DNA of 64,000 nucleotides. It comes from Aldrovandia affinis. Taxonomy: Eukaryota > Chordata > Actinopteri > Notacanthiformes > Halosauridae. Made by a program: the position numbers and the translations under genes. The stretch is from positions 1,951,501 to 2,015,500 of the forward strand of contig JAINUG010000023.1 of the NCBI GenBank assembly GCA_029706075.1, given 5' to 3'. Shown in pieces: positions 26,901-36,169 of this stretch; within the stretch, counting starts at the first letter, position 1, and each line of letters opens with the position of its first letter. Under the pieces are notes generated by a model. The model worked only from the letters and a program-made list of their open reading frames with translations. It ran no database searches and was not told where the DNA came from.

Positions 26901-29900
26901 CTTATCCAGAGCGACTTACACAGTTTACATTTCTTTACATACAATTCATTTATACAGCTGGATATTTTACTGAAGCAATGCAGGTTAAGTACCTTGCTCA
27001 AGGGTACAATGGCAATGCCCCACCTGGGAACTGAACCAGCAACCTCTGAGTTACAAGCCCAGTTCCCTAACCATTACACTACACTGTCGTTCCACCTCAC
27101 CTCAGGAGTGCCCTGAACTGCTTTGTCTCTACATGTATACCGTAAATAAACTGCAACAGATGTGAAGACCTGTGTCAGCCTGAATCACTGATGTGTCTCA
27201 TCTCATTCGCTGGAAACCTCCTGGGTGAAGCTTCCCCCCCAACAGTACCCTTGTCTGTCTGCTGCTCTCCTCTCCCGTACTCTTCTCATGGCACTTCATT
27301 AACAAATACAGAATGTGCAAAGGCCCTTATGGAGTAAACCCTCCACTCTTTTTTTCTTTCCTGCAGGGACAAAAATAACGAGAGAAGCCCACTGCATTGG
27401 CCCAACCAAAATACTGTTGCAGTGTCCCAGAGGAACACTGCTCGAATGGAAAGACCGAAAGAACCGATCAGCCAGTGGAGGAGCAGCTGAAATAGGTGTA
27501 ATAGGGAGAATGCACCTGTGCATGACTATTTGGCAATGGTACGTTCCAGAAAGTCCCATCGACTGTAATCACTTACTTTAGCGTGTAAGGCCACAATGAC
27601 ACCGGGACTACTGTTGTTATGCCAAAACGGAGCTCTAAAAATCGCACAAACAAAAGGTGCTTGCTTTGAAAGTGTCTCTGCACTCGTCGCTCTTGGCTTG
27701 TGTAACGGTGTAAAGGTGACCTGCCCACCTGGGGTTAGGCCCTGTCTGTCACTGGCAGTGTATAAACAGCAACACCACACCTCTGTCGCCCTACTTTCAA
27801 TAGAAATGCTGCCGCATTGAGTGTCCTGTGACTAATCAAGTCTGTAAATATAATACCCATTCTCTCCCTCTCCCTTTCATTGCGCTTATCAAGAGTCCCT
27901 GTTGACTATGTCTGGGTTTCGAGACCAGCACTATACCCCACATGCCCATTTTAAAACTCACTTTTAAGGTGTGCCCGTACTGTGCCTGTGTTCATTCGTC
28001 AAAAAGCACTGCGACGCGAGAATCTACGCCGCTTGCAAGCACTCAAGACATCAGAGCTCCACGCAGATAGCCATCAAAGCCTCTCCTGGGCCCCACATCC
28101 GGCAGCGAGGAGCACTGCAGTCGCCCCGAAATCAAAGACCCTCACACAAATGTGCTCCACCAGAGGTCAACTGTAAACATTTGACAGGGGTGAAATGTTT
28201 GCCTTGAGGGAGGCTGCCTAGTCCACTGATCTTTCTGCCGGCAATTTCCTGTAGACAAGCGCAGCCATTTGGACTTGCCGTTAATGATTCCTAAAGCAAT
28301 GACAGTTGGATTTGACAGAATTGGTGATTCATTCAAACAATTAAATGAATTAATGGGCTTTGCGGCACTCAATCACAAAGTTCTGCTCGCATGCAAGCGA
28401 GCGCTGGTGATTTGTAAACGACATGTTTAGGGCTGGCAATTTCAGGCCATAATCGTGATGTGGTGAAATACGTCAGTGAAACCACTGCGCTCATGATGTC
28501 ATATGAACACAATAATGTTACTTCTTAACTAAACTACACTCTTTAATAGTAGTATCCTAGCCCTTTGAGGAGCAGAAGTGTGGGCAGAAAGTAATTACCC
28601 TCATCCTGACCACAGAGAAGAATAGTCATAACATGGCCCTTGGTTTCCAAGTTTGTCAAATTAACCTTGAATGATTTTCTCTCTCATGCTGGTTAACCCC
28701 CAAGCAAGGGAGGGATTCACTGGGACATGTGAAGATTCACACCAGCCCTTCAGCCATAAGGACCACCCCTGTCCTCACACACACACACACGCATGCACAC
28801 ACAGCTGGAAATGAAGGGGTGCTAGAAGTAAAGGGTCAAACCAACTCACCAACTGTTTGCCCAGCCAGCAACAGTGAGGCAAAATGTTCCTGTGTTATGT
28901 TTCACATTAGTCCAACTTCAGCTACTTTAAAGTGCTTTTACATGGTACTTCATTCCTTGCCTATCACCTTCTGGGTATCACTTAGGTGCAAATAATGGTG
29001 TGAGAAAATCGTTTGGTTTCATACTGGTTCAGTGTGATCTGATTGCCAGTATCAAGATGCATTATGTAATTTCTGTATTGAACAACAGTTGCCAACATGC
29101 AAAAATCTGATCAGAACTCCGTCATTCTTACAAGCTTGTGTGAACAAACTTCAAATGCACCATTTTAAATGCTGCTCGGTCACGTCACAACCCCGAGCAG
29201 CTAATGTTAAACGCCAAGCTAGTTCAAACAAGCAATTGCAAATGTCCTTGTAACCTCTGAAATGAATTGCTGAATGGCAGAAATAAAATCGCCATATATT
29301 AGAAATGTCTCTCTGACAATGATGTCATTTACCTTTTCAGAGACAAAACAACATACTTTAACAAACACATTACTAAAGAGCAACCTGGAACCGTGGGAGT
29401 GCGTTCTGCAACTACGCCTTTTCTTGTAATTAATTACGTTTTGCAGACTGCTTGAGAACGCAAAGAGCTCCTTAAGAGATTCAGTGGCTGTGCTGAACAA
29501 ACAATCTAATCAATGGGTGCTCTTCTTGGTTTGCAGAAGAATAAAGACGGGGGACATATGATGCTGTTTAATTCTGAGCGGGCGCAGTGTGTAATCTCAC
29601 ACGGCGACAGAATCATCATTCATTTAAGTATTAGGGTGGATAATGGATTACCCAGCAGTAAAGCCCAATGTTTTCCTTGGTTATTGTCTACACTCAAATG
29701 CATTGTCTCCTTCGTTGTCTGTTATTTTTCATGCTACCTTCCATATAGACTCGTAAACATGTTGAAAAGAATTACAAGTGCTTTGTGGCGCCATATTAAA
29801 CAGCTGGCACATATGACACAGAGATCTGGGTTCAGGTATATTTCCATGAAAAATATCAGTCAAACATTTTTTTCCATTTTAATTCAGCCCACTTTCCATC

Positions 29901-31928
29901 AATTGTTATTTACTCGCTCTGTGATACATTATGTTATTACTATATATGTATATATATATATGTATATATATTAATGAATGCTGTTGTTATCATCAAAACC
30001 TCTCAAATGATCGTCTGGGTAACAAGAGTCAACAAAGGACATTTAAAACAGAACTGCTTTGCGTGGAGGGCAAATAAGAGCCTGAATAAGTCTAGTATAA
30101 GCAGTATAAGGTGTCGCACGGATGGATAGCCTTTCAGAGGGATGCCGCCAAGCTCAACAGGGTGACAATGAGCCTTTGGCCAGGGGGGAACAGAAGCTGA
30201 AGATGAAAGCTAACCATAGAAAGAAAAAAACAAACTCAGACAGATCTTTCCTGTCAACTGACTGGGACTGTTCCTCTCCTCTGTGGACTGTAAATCTCGA
30301 GGAAGGAAGGCATCGGCAAGAAAATGTATACTGTCACGTTCACATATTTATTTAATTTATGTGCACCTGTCCATTTTGGAGAGAGAGACAAATGAAACTT
30401 CAAAACATCCATGCAATCCAATGTACCGCAAAGTAGAAGCCAAGTAAATTACACTGAAGAATTATCACAGTGGTCGAGTTAAATGTTCAGCCATTTCAAA
30501 ATCAAGGATGAGAGTACTCATTTTTTCCCCCATTTTCAAATGTACATATATGTTTTCAGAAATGTAGTTGTGCCCATGTTCTGATGCATATTCCATGAAA
30601 GGAAAGCTAAAAAAAAATGCTAATAATATATATTCTTTTCATGACATTGTTCATTGACCTCAGCAACCTCTCTCACCCCTCCATAGTTTGGGGAGACAAT
30701 TGGATACCCCGAAGCATAATAGAAGCCCTCTGCGTAACTGTGAATACTTTCACCCTCTAACAGCAACCCAGGACCAGTTTACCAACACCCAATTCAGACC
30801 GCAACCATTTAATGGAAGAGGTGGACACTGATCCAGGATCAGTACTTGTGTCCCTGTGACCTGCTGTTTGGGAACAGCCTGAGGGTGCGACATGTGGCGT
30901 ACACAGCTCAAGCATGCAGCAGACCCCAGAGCCCAAAAAGGCCACCAGAGCACATGGCCAGAGGTCATAGAGATCTTATACCAACAGCCTGATACCCTCC
31001 AAGGGCCCCCTGACCCCAACAATACTCAGCTATCTGAAATTGTGTGCTTCTGCTCAACACAAAGAGCGCTGCAGCACATAACTGATACTTCAAACTGATG
31101 TATCCAAAACTCCAACCTGTGTTATTGACACCCTGTCTTCATTTGAGTACATGGATGTTGCAACTCTCACGGACAGTTGGCCGGCAAATGGAAAGGATGC
31201 AGGATTTTTCTACTTCTACAAACAAACAAAAAATGTGCTAAGCATTGTTATTTGGGGTTGGAAGTGTTAAGCTAACATTATTAACGTTTGTTCTGTTCAT
31301 AAAGTTAATAGGAATAAATAACATTTCATGAGGTGTAAATGAACATTATGCATAATTTTGCAATGTATTTTAATGTCTTTTTTCATAATGTATACTCTTT
31401 TTAAATGTATAAGCTCCAATTCCTGGCCTTGGATTCCATGCACTAATAATCGTTCAGTTATCATTTTAATCTCTAATCAGCATCCAGTCTTTATGTAGTG
31501 AATTAGGCAATACAAATTGAATTGTTTTTGTTTCTGTTTAATGGCGAATAAAGTCATGCACTTATTATTTAGACCGCAAACTATTGAAACAAGCTGATGG
31601 GACATACGTGGTTGGTCAATTATCAATCGAACAAGATAGATACTGCATGGTATAGAAAACAACATAGCTTAGCCTACTAACGCGTAGTTTAACCAAAGTT
31701 TCATAGATTGTAACCTATGATAAATAAAAACTTGCATGCCAAGCCAGACAATGACATATGTAACACCGAAAGGACACAAAACTTACGGGTAATGTCGTTC
31801 CACGCATTTGCCGGTGCAACAAATTCTAGATAGGCAGCCAAAACTCCAATAATTAACACCGCTCCAAAAATTAGATACTTGAAATTTCGTCTTAATTTTT
31901 TGAGGGGGAAAAAGGACGTCATCATCAT
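1579..31928 (-). CDS. b4galnt3: b4galnt3, beta-1,4-N-acetylgalactosaminyltransferase 3 (N-terminal part; continues past the left edge)
   Basis: A type II Golgi membrane glycosyltransferase. The family transfers GalNAc from UDP-GalNAc in beta-1,4 linkage to terminal GlcNAc, making LacdiNAc on N- and O-glycans. Exons seen, in transcript order: 31787-31928, 14186-14254, 11572-11667, 8850-8940, 6987-7087, 6239-6306, 5081-5159, 3560-3626 and 1579-1722. From 14254 onward the splice phases agree at every junction. Recognisable blocks include [36 protein letters not shown] and [11 protein letters not shown], which follow the stem and PA14 region of vertebrate B4GALNT3. The start at 31928 opens with three Met codons and a basic KKLRR stretch before one transmembrane segment. 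The coding join between exon 31787-31928 (ends in phase 1) and exon 14186-14254 (starts in phase 0) does not fit, so at least one exon in the 17.5 kb intron was missed. The catalytic domain is outside the window. Family assignment is firm; which teleost paralogue it is cannot be told here. Confidence 0.9.
1828..1935 (+). repeat. partial hAT-type MITE copy
   Basis: CCAGCCCTGGTCCTGGAGAG and the following TGCTGGTTT and ATTGATCAATTAAA resemble the intact MITE at 26335-26510. Only one end is recognisable. Confidence 0.5.
1936..3559. other. b4galnt3 intron, no recognised feature
   Basis: AT-rich intron sequence with short ORFs only. No exon, RNA gene or repeat family was recognised. Confidence 0.4.
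3560..3626 (-). CDS. b4galnt3: b4galnt3 exon following the PA14 domain
   Basis: 67 bases, acceptor CTACACAG, donor GTAAGT, phase 0 to phase 1. It encodes [20 protein letters not shown] and YT, matching human [22 protein letters not shown] in spacing and residues. Confidence 0.88.
5081..5159 (-). CDS. b4galnt3: b4galnt3 exon, end of the PA14 region
   Basis: 79 bases, acceptor TTTCCCCAG, donor GTAAGT, phase 2 to phase 0. It encodes [20 protein letters not shown] then DHVEVA, almost identical to the human protein. Confidence 0.93.
6239..6306 (-). CDS. b4galnt3: b4galnt3 exon, PA14 region
   Basis: 68 bases, acceptor after TTTTGCAG, donor GTGAGT, phase 0 to phase 2. It encodes [20 protein letters not shown] and PI, matching human TGKEWTAPGEFGKF. 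Confidence 0.9.
6772..6966 (+). mobile_element. hAT-type MITE, degraded copy
   Basis: Starts near GTATTGTCCTGGAGAGCCAC and ends with the inverted counterpart GCGGCTCTCCAGGAGCTGGC. The interior has TTAATCAATTAAAGCAG. Same family as 26335-26510, but with worn ends. It abuts the b4galnt3 exon at 6987-7087. Confidence 0.5.
6987..7087 (-). CDS. b4galnt3: b4galnt3 exon, PA14 core
   Basis: 101 bases, acceptor GTTCCAG, donor GTAGGT, phase 1 to phase 0. It encodes [19 protein letters not shown], then [15 protein letters not shown]. The acidic [12 protein letters not shown] block is the hallmark of the PA14 fold in this family. Confidence 0.93.
8643..8760 (-). mobile_element. non-LTR retrotransposon 3' tail
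   Basis: On the minus strand: GCTGCTGTGACAAACC, then GGGATTAATAAAGGC, then a (TATCT)n tail. This is the usual 3' end of a fish LINE with a pentanucleotide tail instead of poly(A). No ORF is left. Confidence 0.5.
8850..8940 (-). CDS. b4galnt3: b4galnt3 exon, start of the PA14 region
   Basis: 91 bases, acceptor TGTTCCAG, donor GTGCGT, phase 0 to phase 1. It encodes [18 protein letters not shown] followed by [13 protein letters not shown], which aligns without gaps to the human protein. Confidence 0.92.
9028..9260 (-). repeat. tRNA-derived SINE, family A
   Basis: On the minus strand: a tRNA-like head (AATGGTTAAGGAACTGGG, then AGGTTGCAGGTTCGATCCCC), a middle with AAGGTACTTAACCTGAATTG, and the tail GTCGCTCTGGATAAGAGCGT followed by CTGCTAAATGCC. 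Confidence 0.75.
10400..10419. repeat. poly(T) run
   Basis: About 20 T in a row in a b4galnt3 intron. No associated element was recognised. Confidence 0.6.
10830..10990 (-). repeat. SINE tail fragment
   Basis: Minus-strand copy of the SINE/LINE tail (GTCACTCTGGATAAGAGCGT, then CTGTTAAATGTC) with a diverged flank. The tRNA head is missing. Confidence 0.5.
11033..11370. repeat. minisatellite, GTGAGAGTGAGACAGTTTGACA type
   Basis: Irregular tandem units of GTGAGAGTGAGACAG plus TTTGACA, mixed with GATA. It is about 200 bases from the b4galnt3 exon at 11572-11667. Confidence 0.75.
11572..11667 (-). CDS. b4galnt3: b4galnt3 exon with the [15 protein letters not shown] block
   Basis: 96 bases (32 codons), acceptor TTTCACAG, donor GTGAGT, phase 0 on both sides. 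The translation runs from [13 protein letters not shown] to LHFPLYPH and is nearly identical to the human stem region before the PA14 domain. Confidence 0.92.
11934..12252. repeat. compound (CA)n with a tandem unique segment
   Basis: A long (CA)n tract in which the segment CACAAAACCACCGCGCGGGG AAAAGATTAACACG occurs twice (near 11953 and 12047) with one base change. This shows a local duplication of about 94-100 bases inside the microsatellite. Confidence 0.75.
12819..13111. mobile_element. MITE with CAGACCTGCCAACC-type inverted ends
   Basis: The left end CAGACCTGCCAACCTTGG is mirrored by the right end ACAGGTTGGTAGGTCTG. The flanks are both TTATTAT-like, but an exact 8-base duplication is not seen. 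The interior has two CGCCCCTCGGAA-like blocks and no intact transposase. CAG...CTG ends suggest hAT. Confidence 0.6.
13714..13782. repeat. (CA)n microsatellite
   Basis: Interrupted ACACAC/GCAC tract in a b4galnt3 intron. Confidence 0.8.
14106..14149. repeat. (GT)n microsatellite
   Basis: GTGTGT tract about 40 bases beyond the donor of the b4galnt3 exon at 14186-14254, in the opposite sense to the (CA)n on the other side of that exon. Confidence 0.8.
14186..14254 (-). CDS. b4galnt3: b4galnt3 stem exon
   Basis: 69 bases (23 codons, phase 0 to phase 0), between a TCTCTAG acceptor and a GTAGGG donor. The end reads [14 protein letters not shown], matching the spacing of human YLKWNKPVPWLSE just before the FRGRANLH block. 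Similarity is modest, but the phase and position relative to the next exon fit exactly. The intron in front of it ends in a long (TG)n tract. Confidence 0.7.
14260..14482. repeat. b4galnt3: compound (CA)n microsatellite abutting a splice acceptor
   Basis: ACACAC with GCAC, ATGC and ATCCACG interruptions, including two copies of an ACACATGCACA/ATATCCACG motif. Read on the transcript strand it is a UG-rich tract ending five bases before the AG of the exon at 14186-14254. Confidence 0.85.
14577..14775. repeat. (GA)n purine tract
   Basis: About 200 bases of nearly pure purine (GAGAGA with AAAG, GTGAGA and GAAGA). It could form triplex or H-DNA structures. Open reading frames over it are artefacts. 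Confidence 0.85.
15545..15582. repeat. (CA)n(TA)n microsatellite
   Basis: ACACAC followed by ATATATGTATATATAA. Confidence 0.8.
15588..15870 (+). repeat. possible dispersed repeat, GC-rich, family unknown
   Basis: Starts GAGCCTCGGATGGCGTAACG, has a GC-rich middle and ends CACCAAATTGGGAGAAAAA. The end resembles a tail often seen on dispersed fish repeats. This is recognised by character only. Confidence 0.3.
16565..16641 (-). repeat. SINE family B, tail fragment
   Basis: GCCATTTAGCAGACGCTTTT, then ATCCAAAGCGACTTACAGTA and a short piece of the middle; the tRNA head is missing. Confidence 0.65.
16768..18036 (+). pseudogene. R2-like (restriction-like-endonuclease) non-LTR retrotransposon, 5'-truncated and broken
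   Basis: Two abutting in-frame segments (16768-17460 and 17461-18036) are separated only by a TGA stop. The first ends [15 protein letters not shown] and the second starts [17 protein letters not shown]. Together these match the zinc-knuckle and RHD region after the reverse transcriptase in R2/NeSL/Hero-type elements. The next block, [20 protein letters not shown], is the restriction-like endonuclease core. The reverse transcriptase core is missing. The upstream half of the endonuclease region has been replaced by an 87-base inverted copy, which also changes the expected catalytic PD to SG. The element lies in intron 1 of b4galnt3, antisense to it. The exact clade is uncertain. Confidence 0.7.
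17620..17798. repeat. perfect palindrome, 87-base arms, 5-base spacer
   Basis: Left arm 17620-17706 and right arm 17712-17798 are exact reverse complements around TCTGG. Both strands therefore encode the same endonuclease peptide. See findings. Confidence 0.95.
18211..18611. mobile_element. mariner-type MITE
   Basis: Ends TACAGTACTGTGCAAAAGTC and, mirrored, GACTTTTGACACGGTACTGT followed by A. These are typical mariner terminal repeats with TA at the boundary. The 400-base interior is AT-rich and has no transposase. Confidence 0.7.
18612..23880. other. b4galnt3 intron 1, no recognised feature
   Basis: Intronic sequence with only shadow ORFs. A 150-codon minus-strand ORF at 19726-20178 has no motif I can name. 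At least one unfound b4galnt3 exon may lie in the 14.3-31.8 kb interval. Confidence 0.35.
23892..23932. repeat. (CA)n microsatellite
   Basis: Pure ACACAC run with one ATAC interruption. Confidence 0.85.
23933..26254. other. b4galnt3 intron 1, no recognised feature
   Basis: Several G or C homopolymers (near 24020, 24165 and 24232) and C-rich patches, but no exon or repeat family recognised. Confidence 0.35.
26255..26312 (+). repeat. SINE tail fragment
   Basis: TTGTAAGGCGCTCTGGAAAA followed by GAGCGTCTGCTAAATGCC; only the shared SINE/LINE tail remains. Confidence 0.6.
26335..26510. mobile_element. hAT-type MITE with perfect 8-base target duplication
   Basis: Ends CAGGGCTCTCCCAACCCTGG and, mirrored, CCAGGGCTGGGGAGCCCTG. 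It is flanked on both sides by GCTTAGGG (26327-26334 and 26511-26518). The 176-base element has long inverted ends and no coding capacity. An 8-base duplication and CAG...CTG ends are the hAT signature. Confidence 0.85.
26860..27095 (-). repeat. tRNA-derived SINE, family A
   Basis: Full-length minus-strand copy: head AATGGTTAGGGAACTGGGCT, B box AGGTTGCTGGTTCAGTTCCC, tail GTCGCTCTGGATAAGAGCGT. Confidence 0.75.
27096..31786. other. b4galnt3 intron 1, no recognised exon
   Basis: AT-rich intron with a short (CA)n near 28778-28802 and a (TATATG)n near 29940-29971. No coding exon or repeat family recognised. Confidence 0.35.
31787..31928 (-). CDS. b4galnt3: b4galnt3 first coding exon: cytoplasmic tail and signal anchor
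   Basis: 142 bases, from ATG at 31928 to a GTAAGT donor, ending in phase 1. It encodes about 47 residues: MMMTSFFPL, a basic KKLRR patch, then a roughly 18-residue hydrophobic segment ([18 protein letters not shown]). This is a type II signal anchor matching the tail and transmembrane part of B4GALNT3 (LRRRF..LYLELVA in the human protein). The first of three tandem Met codons was chosen. Confidence 0.85.
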
Positions 31929-33674
31929 TGTATCCTTCCACCTTTAGCGTCGGCTGTTCCCGCGTGTCCCTTTCAGCAGTAAACTTTGGATGAGAATCTC
32001 AAGTGACTACGGCGAGGCAAATCATGTTGCCTTGAATGATCCACTGCGCTTGTCCCCAACTCGGCTGCTCGCCGACCAGACACAACTCATCGCTTTTTTT
32101 CACTTCACTGACAGTGCTTTTTCGCTGATGAACTGGTGGAAATTTTGCGGGCCTTCCCTCGGGTCAACCGAGAAGGAGAAGAAGGAAAGTTGAATAATCG
32201 AAACAGCAACAGTGGAGAATGAGAGCGCGCGATGGAGCGGTCCTTTCTTGCTCGCTCGCTGCTGAATCGCCGCTCAAGTGCGTTACACACGTTGGTAATT
32301 GAGTTAGCGCACTGCCACGGGGGTTACGGAGGAGGGATTTAACACGGCAACGCCCAGAACTGCCTTGTAAAAGGAAGGAGAGAAGTGCACACAGGTAGAG
32401 CGTTTACGAGGAGTGGGAGGAAGGTAGGAGAAGGGCCGAATGAAATAACAGACGTGTCTAGCGTTACATGGCACAACTTTTGAAAAAAAAAAAAAAAACA
32501 TATCACAGCTCATCCATTCACCCTCTTTGAAATGTAGAAACGGCAGTACATTTTACAGAGACAAGAGTGTCGAGCGGCGATATAAACGACCTTTTAAATA
32601 CAACTCCCGAAAGCCATGTCAGCGCATTTCGCTAATTTATATATTTTGACAACCTTTGAGTAGCCTAAACACTAGGGTGGAATCAGTTCCCATGCACTCC
32701 GACAACATCTCCTATAATTTAGGTTAGCCCTCTCGGGATTGCTTATTTTGCCTTTTTTAACTTACCGAATGCATTCAAATTGCAACATATTTTCCCAAAC
32801 AGTCTAGCTTCTGTCCTCGTCGCATTCCTTTGCGATACGTGGGTAAGCGGAAGCTGCACGCGCAATATAGCATGTCTGTCCGGCGGTATGAATCCCTTGA
32901 TGCCGATGGAACATTTTTCATTTCTCAGCACCCCTGCTTGGACTTCTAGGAAAAATAAGCCAATCAATAATGCCCTATGGGACCAGCGAGAATGCAATGG
33001 TTCTGCTTGCGAGTGCACTGACTTGTTATGCAGGAGCTTTATGAAAACAACCCTGGATTCAAATGTATAGCTAAAAAGTATATTCACAAGCCTCTTCGAT
33101 CCACACTGACACTGACATTGGAATCGCCACTAGATGAGGGTATTTTCTTATTCAAATATGGAACAAGGCCCTTTGAATGGCCTTCGTCACGGCTAACAGT
33201 AAGGCATGATGTTGTTTCACAGCCCTCATTTGAAGTGTCTCCATCTTCCAGAAACAAATCACAAATCTTATGTTCCAATGTGACACCTATTTTACAACTG
33301 CACCATTCCAACAACAGGTGCTAGTTTGTGTGTGAGCGAAACCTGTACCAAGTCGAGGAGCTAGGCTTTGGTTGTTAAGGGACAACCAATAAAATGCCCT
33401 GTCATTTTCCCATTTAATAATTTGCAAAGTATACGATGTATTGACGAGGTATATATGCATTATGAATATAGTCTTAGGAATAGCTGTGGAAGTGTATTTG
33501 TGGTAGGGCTATGCCATGGTTAGGGAGGAGATTATATTATGAGTGGCCTCATCCAGTCCTCTGATCATGATTTCGAAGTAATTTCTGTGCAAACCCTCGG
33601 TGGCACCTTCCTGTATCAGTTGGATTTGAACCTCGGTCACCGCTTGGTGTGCACTCCCCGGTGAAAAGATCGGG
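31929..33674. other. b4galnt3 5' UTR/promoter region and spacer
   Basis: The 300 bases upstream of the b4galnt3 ATG are richer in CG dinucleotides (GCGCGCGATGGAGCGG near 32224) than the spacer beyond and probably hold the promoter. No TATA box or conserved element can be assigned. A 16-base A run lies near 32483. Confidence 0.35.
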
Positions 33675-33853
33675 CTTGTAACTCAAATGTTGAGGGTTCA
33701 ATTCCCAGGTGGGGCACTGCGGTTGTACCAATGAGCAAGGCACTTAACCTGAATTGCTTCTGTAAAATATCCAGCTGTATGATTGTATGTAAAGAAACGT
33801 AAAAACTGCGGAAGTCGCTCTGGATAAGAGTCTGCGAAATGCCTAAAATGTTT
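33675..33853 (+). repeat. tRNA-derived SINE, family A, diverged
   Basis: B-box region GAGGGTTCAATTCCCAGGTG, then CAAGGCACTTAACCTGAATT, then AAGTCGCTCTGGATAAGAGT and CTGCGAAATGCC. The 5' head is truncated. Confidence 0.65.
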
Positions 33854-36169
33854 TAAAAAAATATGTGAAAGAGGGCCAACAGGTGGGAATGACAGCTGCT
33901 CAGGTGCAGACCTGCCTTGCTGTTAGTGAACTGCTGCTTCAAGGACACCGGTGCTGGTATATTTCCTGAGTCTTGGAACTCTTTCGTTTCCATGTCTCTC
34001 TGGATCCATCGTCGACTTTACCGCGTTACCGAGAGACCGTTGCACCGAAAAGAGCGGCTGTCGGACGGCCCAGCAGTTATTCACCCCCTTGTTTGGACCC
34101 CTGTATGTAGAAAGAATTTTTGTGGTCTGCCTGACTCAAGGGTCTCACTCTCGAATGTGTAGGTCCAATGTGACGACTGAAATATACAGAATTATTACTG
34201 GTCTCGTGGGCCCTTATACTGAGTCTGGCCGAGTTCCAAAAGGGGGGAGGTGTAGTGGGAAATGTGATTCTGTATTCATGTTATTCTATATCTTCAGCAC
34301 TCACACACCACAATATTATTCTTACAAAAGCTGAAAATATCACACTGCCCAGCTTATGGAAATATACTATTCAGTCTTACACCACTATACCACATATAGG
34401 CGCTATTACACCATACACGTGTACTAGAATCTACCCATCAGCTATACCGCTACCAACACTTTTGGAGCATTGATGAGCACGGACGATTGTCTGGCATTGC
34501 TTTAAGGACCTGTACTACTGTACTAACATAATGTTTCTGGATGGGGAATCCACCCAAGCAGTCCTGCGCTTACAGACTGGTCAGGCGTGAAGCTGGACAG
34601 ATGCTGTAGTTGCTTTGAGTCCTGAAACTTAATCCTTTCATTTTCCATAACAGCTCCAGCCGTTTTACCTTGCTGTCACGCCCGCTTCATCTGACCGAAG
34701 AATTAGTGTGGCGTCAGACAACATGCAGCGGTGAGGCTTGATGTCTTGTGGCTGGCAGGCTGTTCAAACATTCAACCACAGAGGGCAGCCTTACACCTCC
34801 AGCAATTTAAGACTGACGTTGGGACTGTGATTCAGTGAACAGACACCTGGCCCCTCACGGACCACTGATGAAAGCATTCCTACTGTAAAGGTGGACTCAG
34901 GTCTGTTTGGTGTGGGCACCCTGCCTTTGAATGTTTTAGTAACATTGCATTTTCAATATTCCATGATTACAGGCCAGCTACCCCTCTTATCTTGTACCAG
35001 AGGGGTAAGATTACCACACCTTTACCCATCAAAGACAACTGCCTGCACTGTGTCACCAGCTTTGATCTTTAAGTGTTGTGAGTGCTTTCTGTGCTCGTCG
35101 GTCTTTTAGAAAGAAGTAGAATCCTGTGTTCCCCCTATCACGATGCAAGGCTATCTTTTTTTCCTTTACCTTCTTTTTAATTAAATTCGGACAGAGCTTG
35201 TACAAAGGCGGTGGTCCCTTTGAGTGCTGAACCAATCAGCCAATCGAATTATTGGGTGAAAATTATTCAGACTTCTGCTGGAAGTGAAGAGCAAACTTTT
35301 GCAGAGTTTGAACATGTAGTGTGGACAAAGTGTGATGGAAACTTTAAGAAAGCTACTTCACTCCCTTTTGGAGTTTATTTTCATTTCCCATTTGGGAACC
35401 GTGCACTGGCGCATCTTGTAAATTGCTACGGAAGAATCATCAGTGGTGGCTTGTTCTTATAGTTGCCTTGGTGTGTAGCGGGATTCCCAGGTAGTGAAGT
35501 TTGTTAAACGGTTAGTTTACTTCTCAATGAGGATTTATGTGGATCAAAGCCAGTTGGTCTTGTTCATTAACACTCTGAGGAGATGAACAGTGGATGGTTA
35601 TTTCCTTGGGAAAGTCATTTTGTTTAGTCCATACCCTAGTTATTAATCGAAGATTGCATCATTAAAATAGCAGTCAAAATTGTTCTCAAACAATATAGTA
35701 GACAATTTAACCTGTACATCATTAGTATCATAAAAAAATGTAACGACTAAATTTCATCCGGTGATCCAATGAACTTGTGGATCTGTGAGTTTAGAACGCT
35801 TTAGACGTCCACCGAAATGACAGAGGGTTAAGCCTCATGAATAAGTGAATTGTAGGCCACGCCCCTCCACCTGGAATCAAAGCTCAGCCGCCAATGGCAG
35901 TCCGGATTCGATACCGGCACACAGAGCAGGTCACTGTACTGAAAAACAGCGTTTTAACAGGACGAGCCACCAAGCATCAAAGGGCCGCTTTTGAATAAGT
36001 GACTTTTATAAGAAGGAAATCAGTGAATTGAGGGGTAAAAAAAGAAATAATTTTATCTGAAAAGAAAATCTGAATGATCCATGTGAATGAGTGCATGTGG
36101 GTTGACTGAACAATCCTTCACCAAAGAGCAGCTCTAATAAAGAAAAGAGTGACAGACAAAACAACAAGA
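33854..36169. other. intergenic spacer between b4galnt3 and fkbp4
   Basis: About 2.3 kb with only short shadow ORFs. No conserved coding block, RNA gene or known repeat recognised. Confidence 0.4.
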
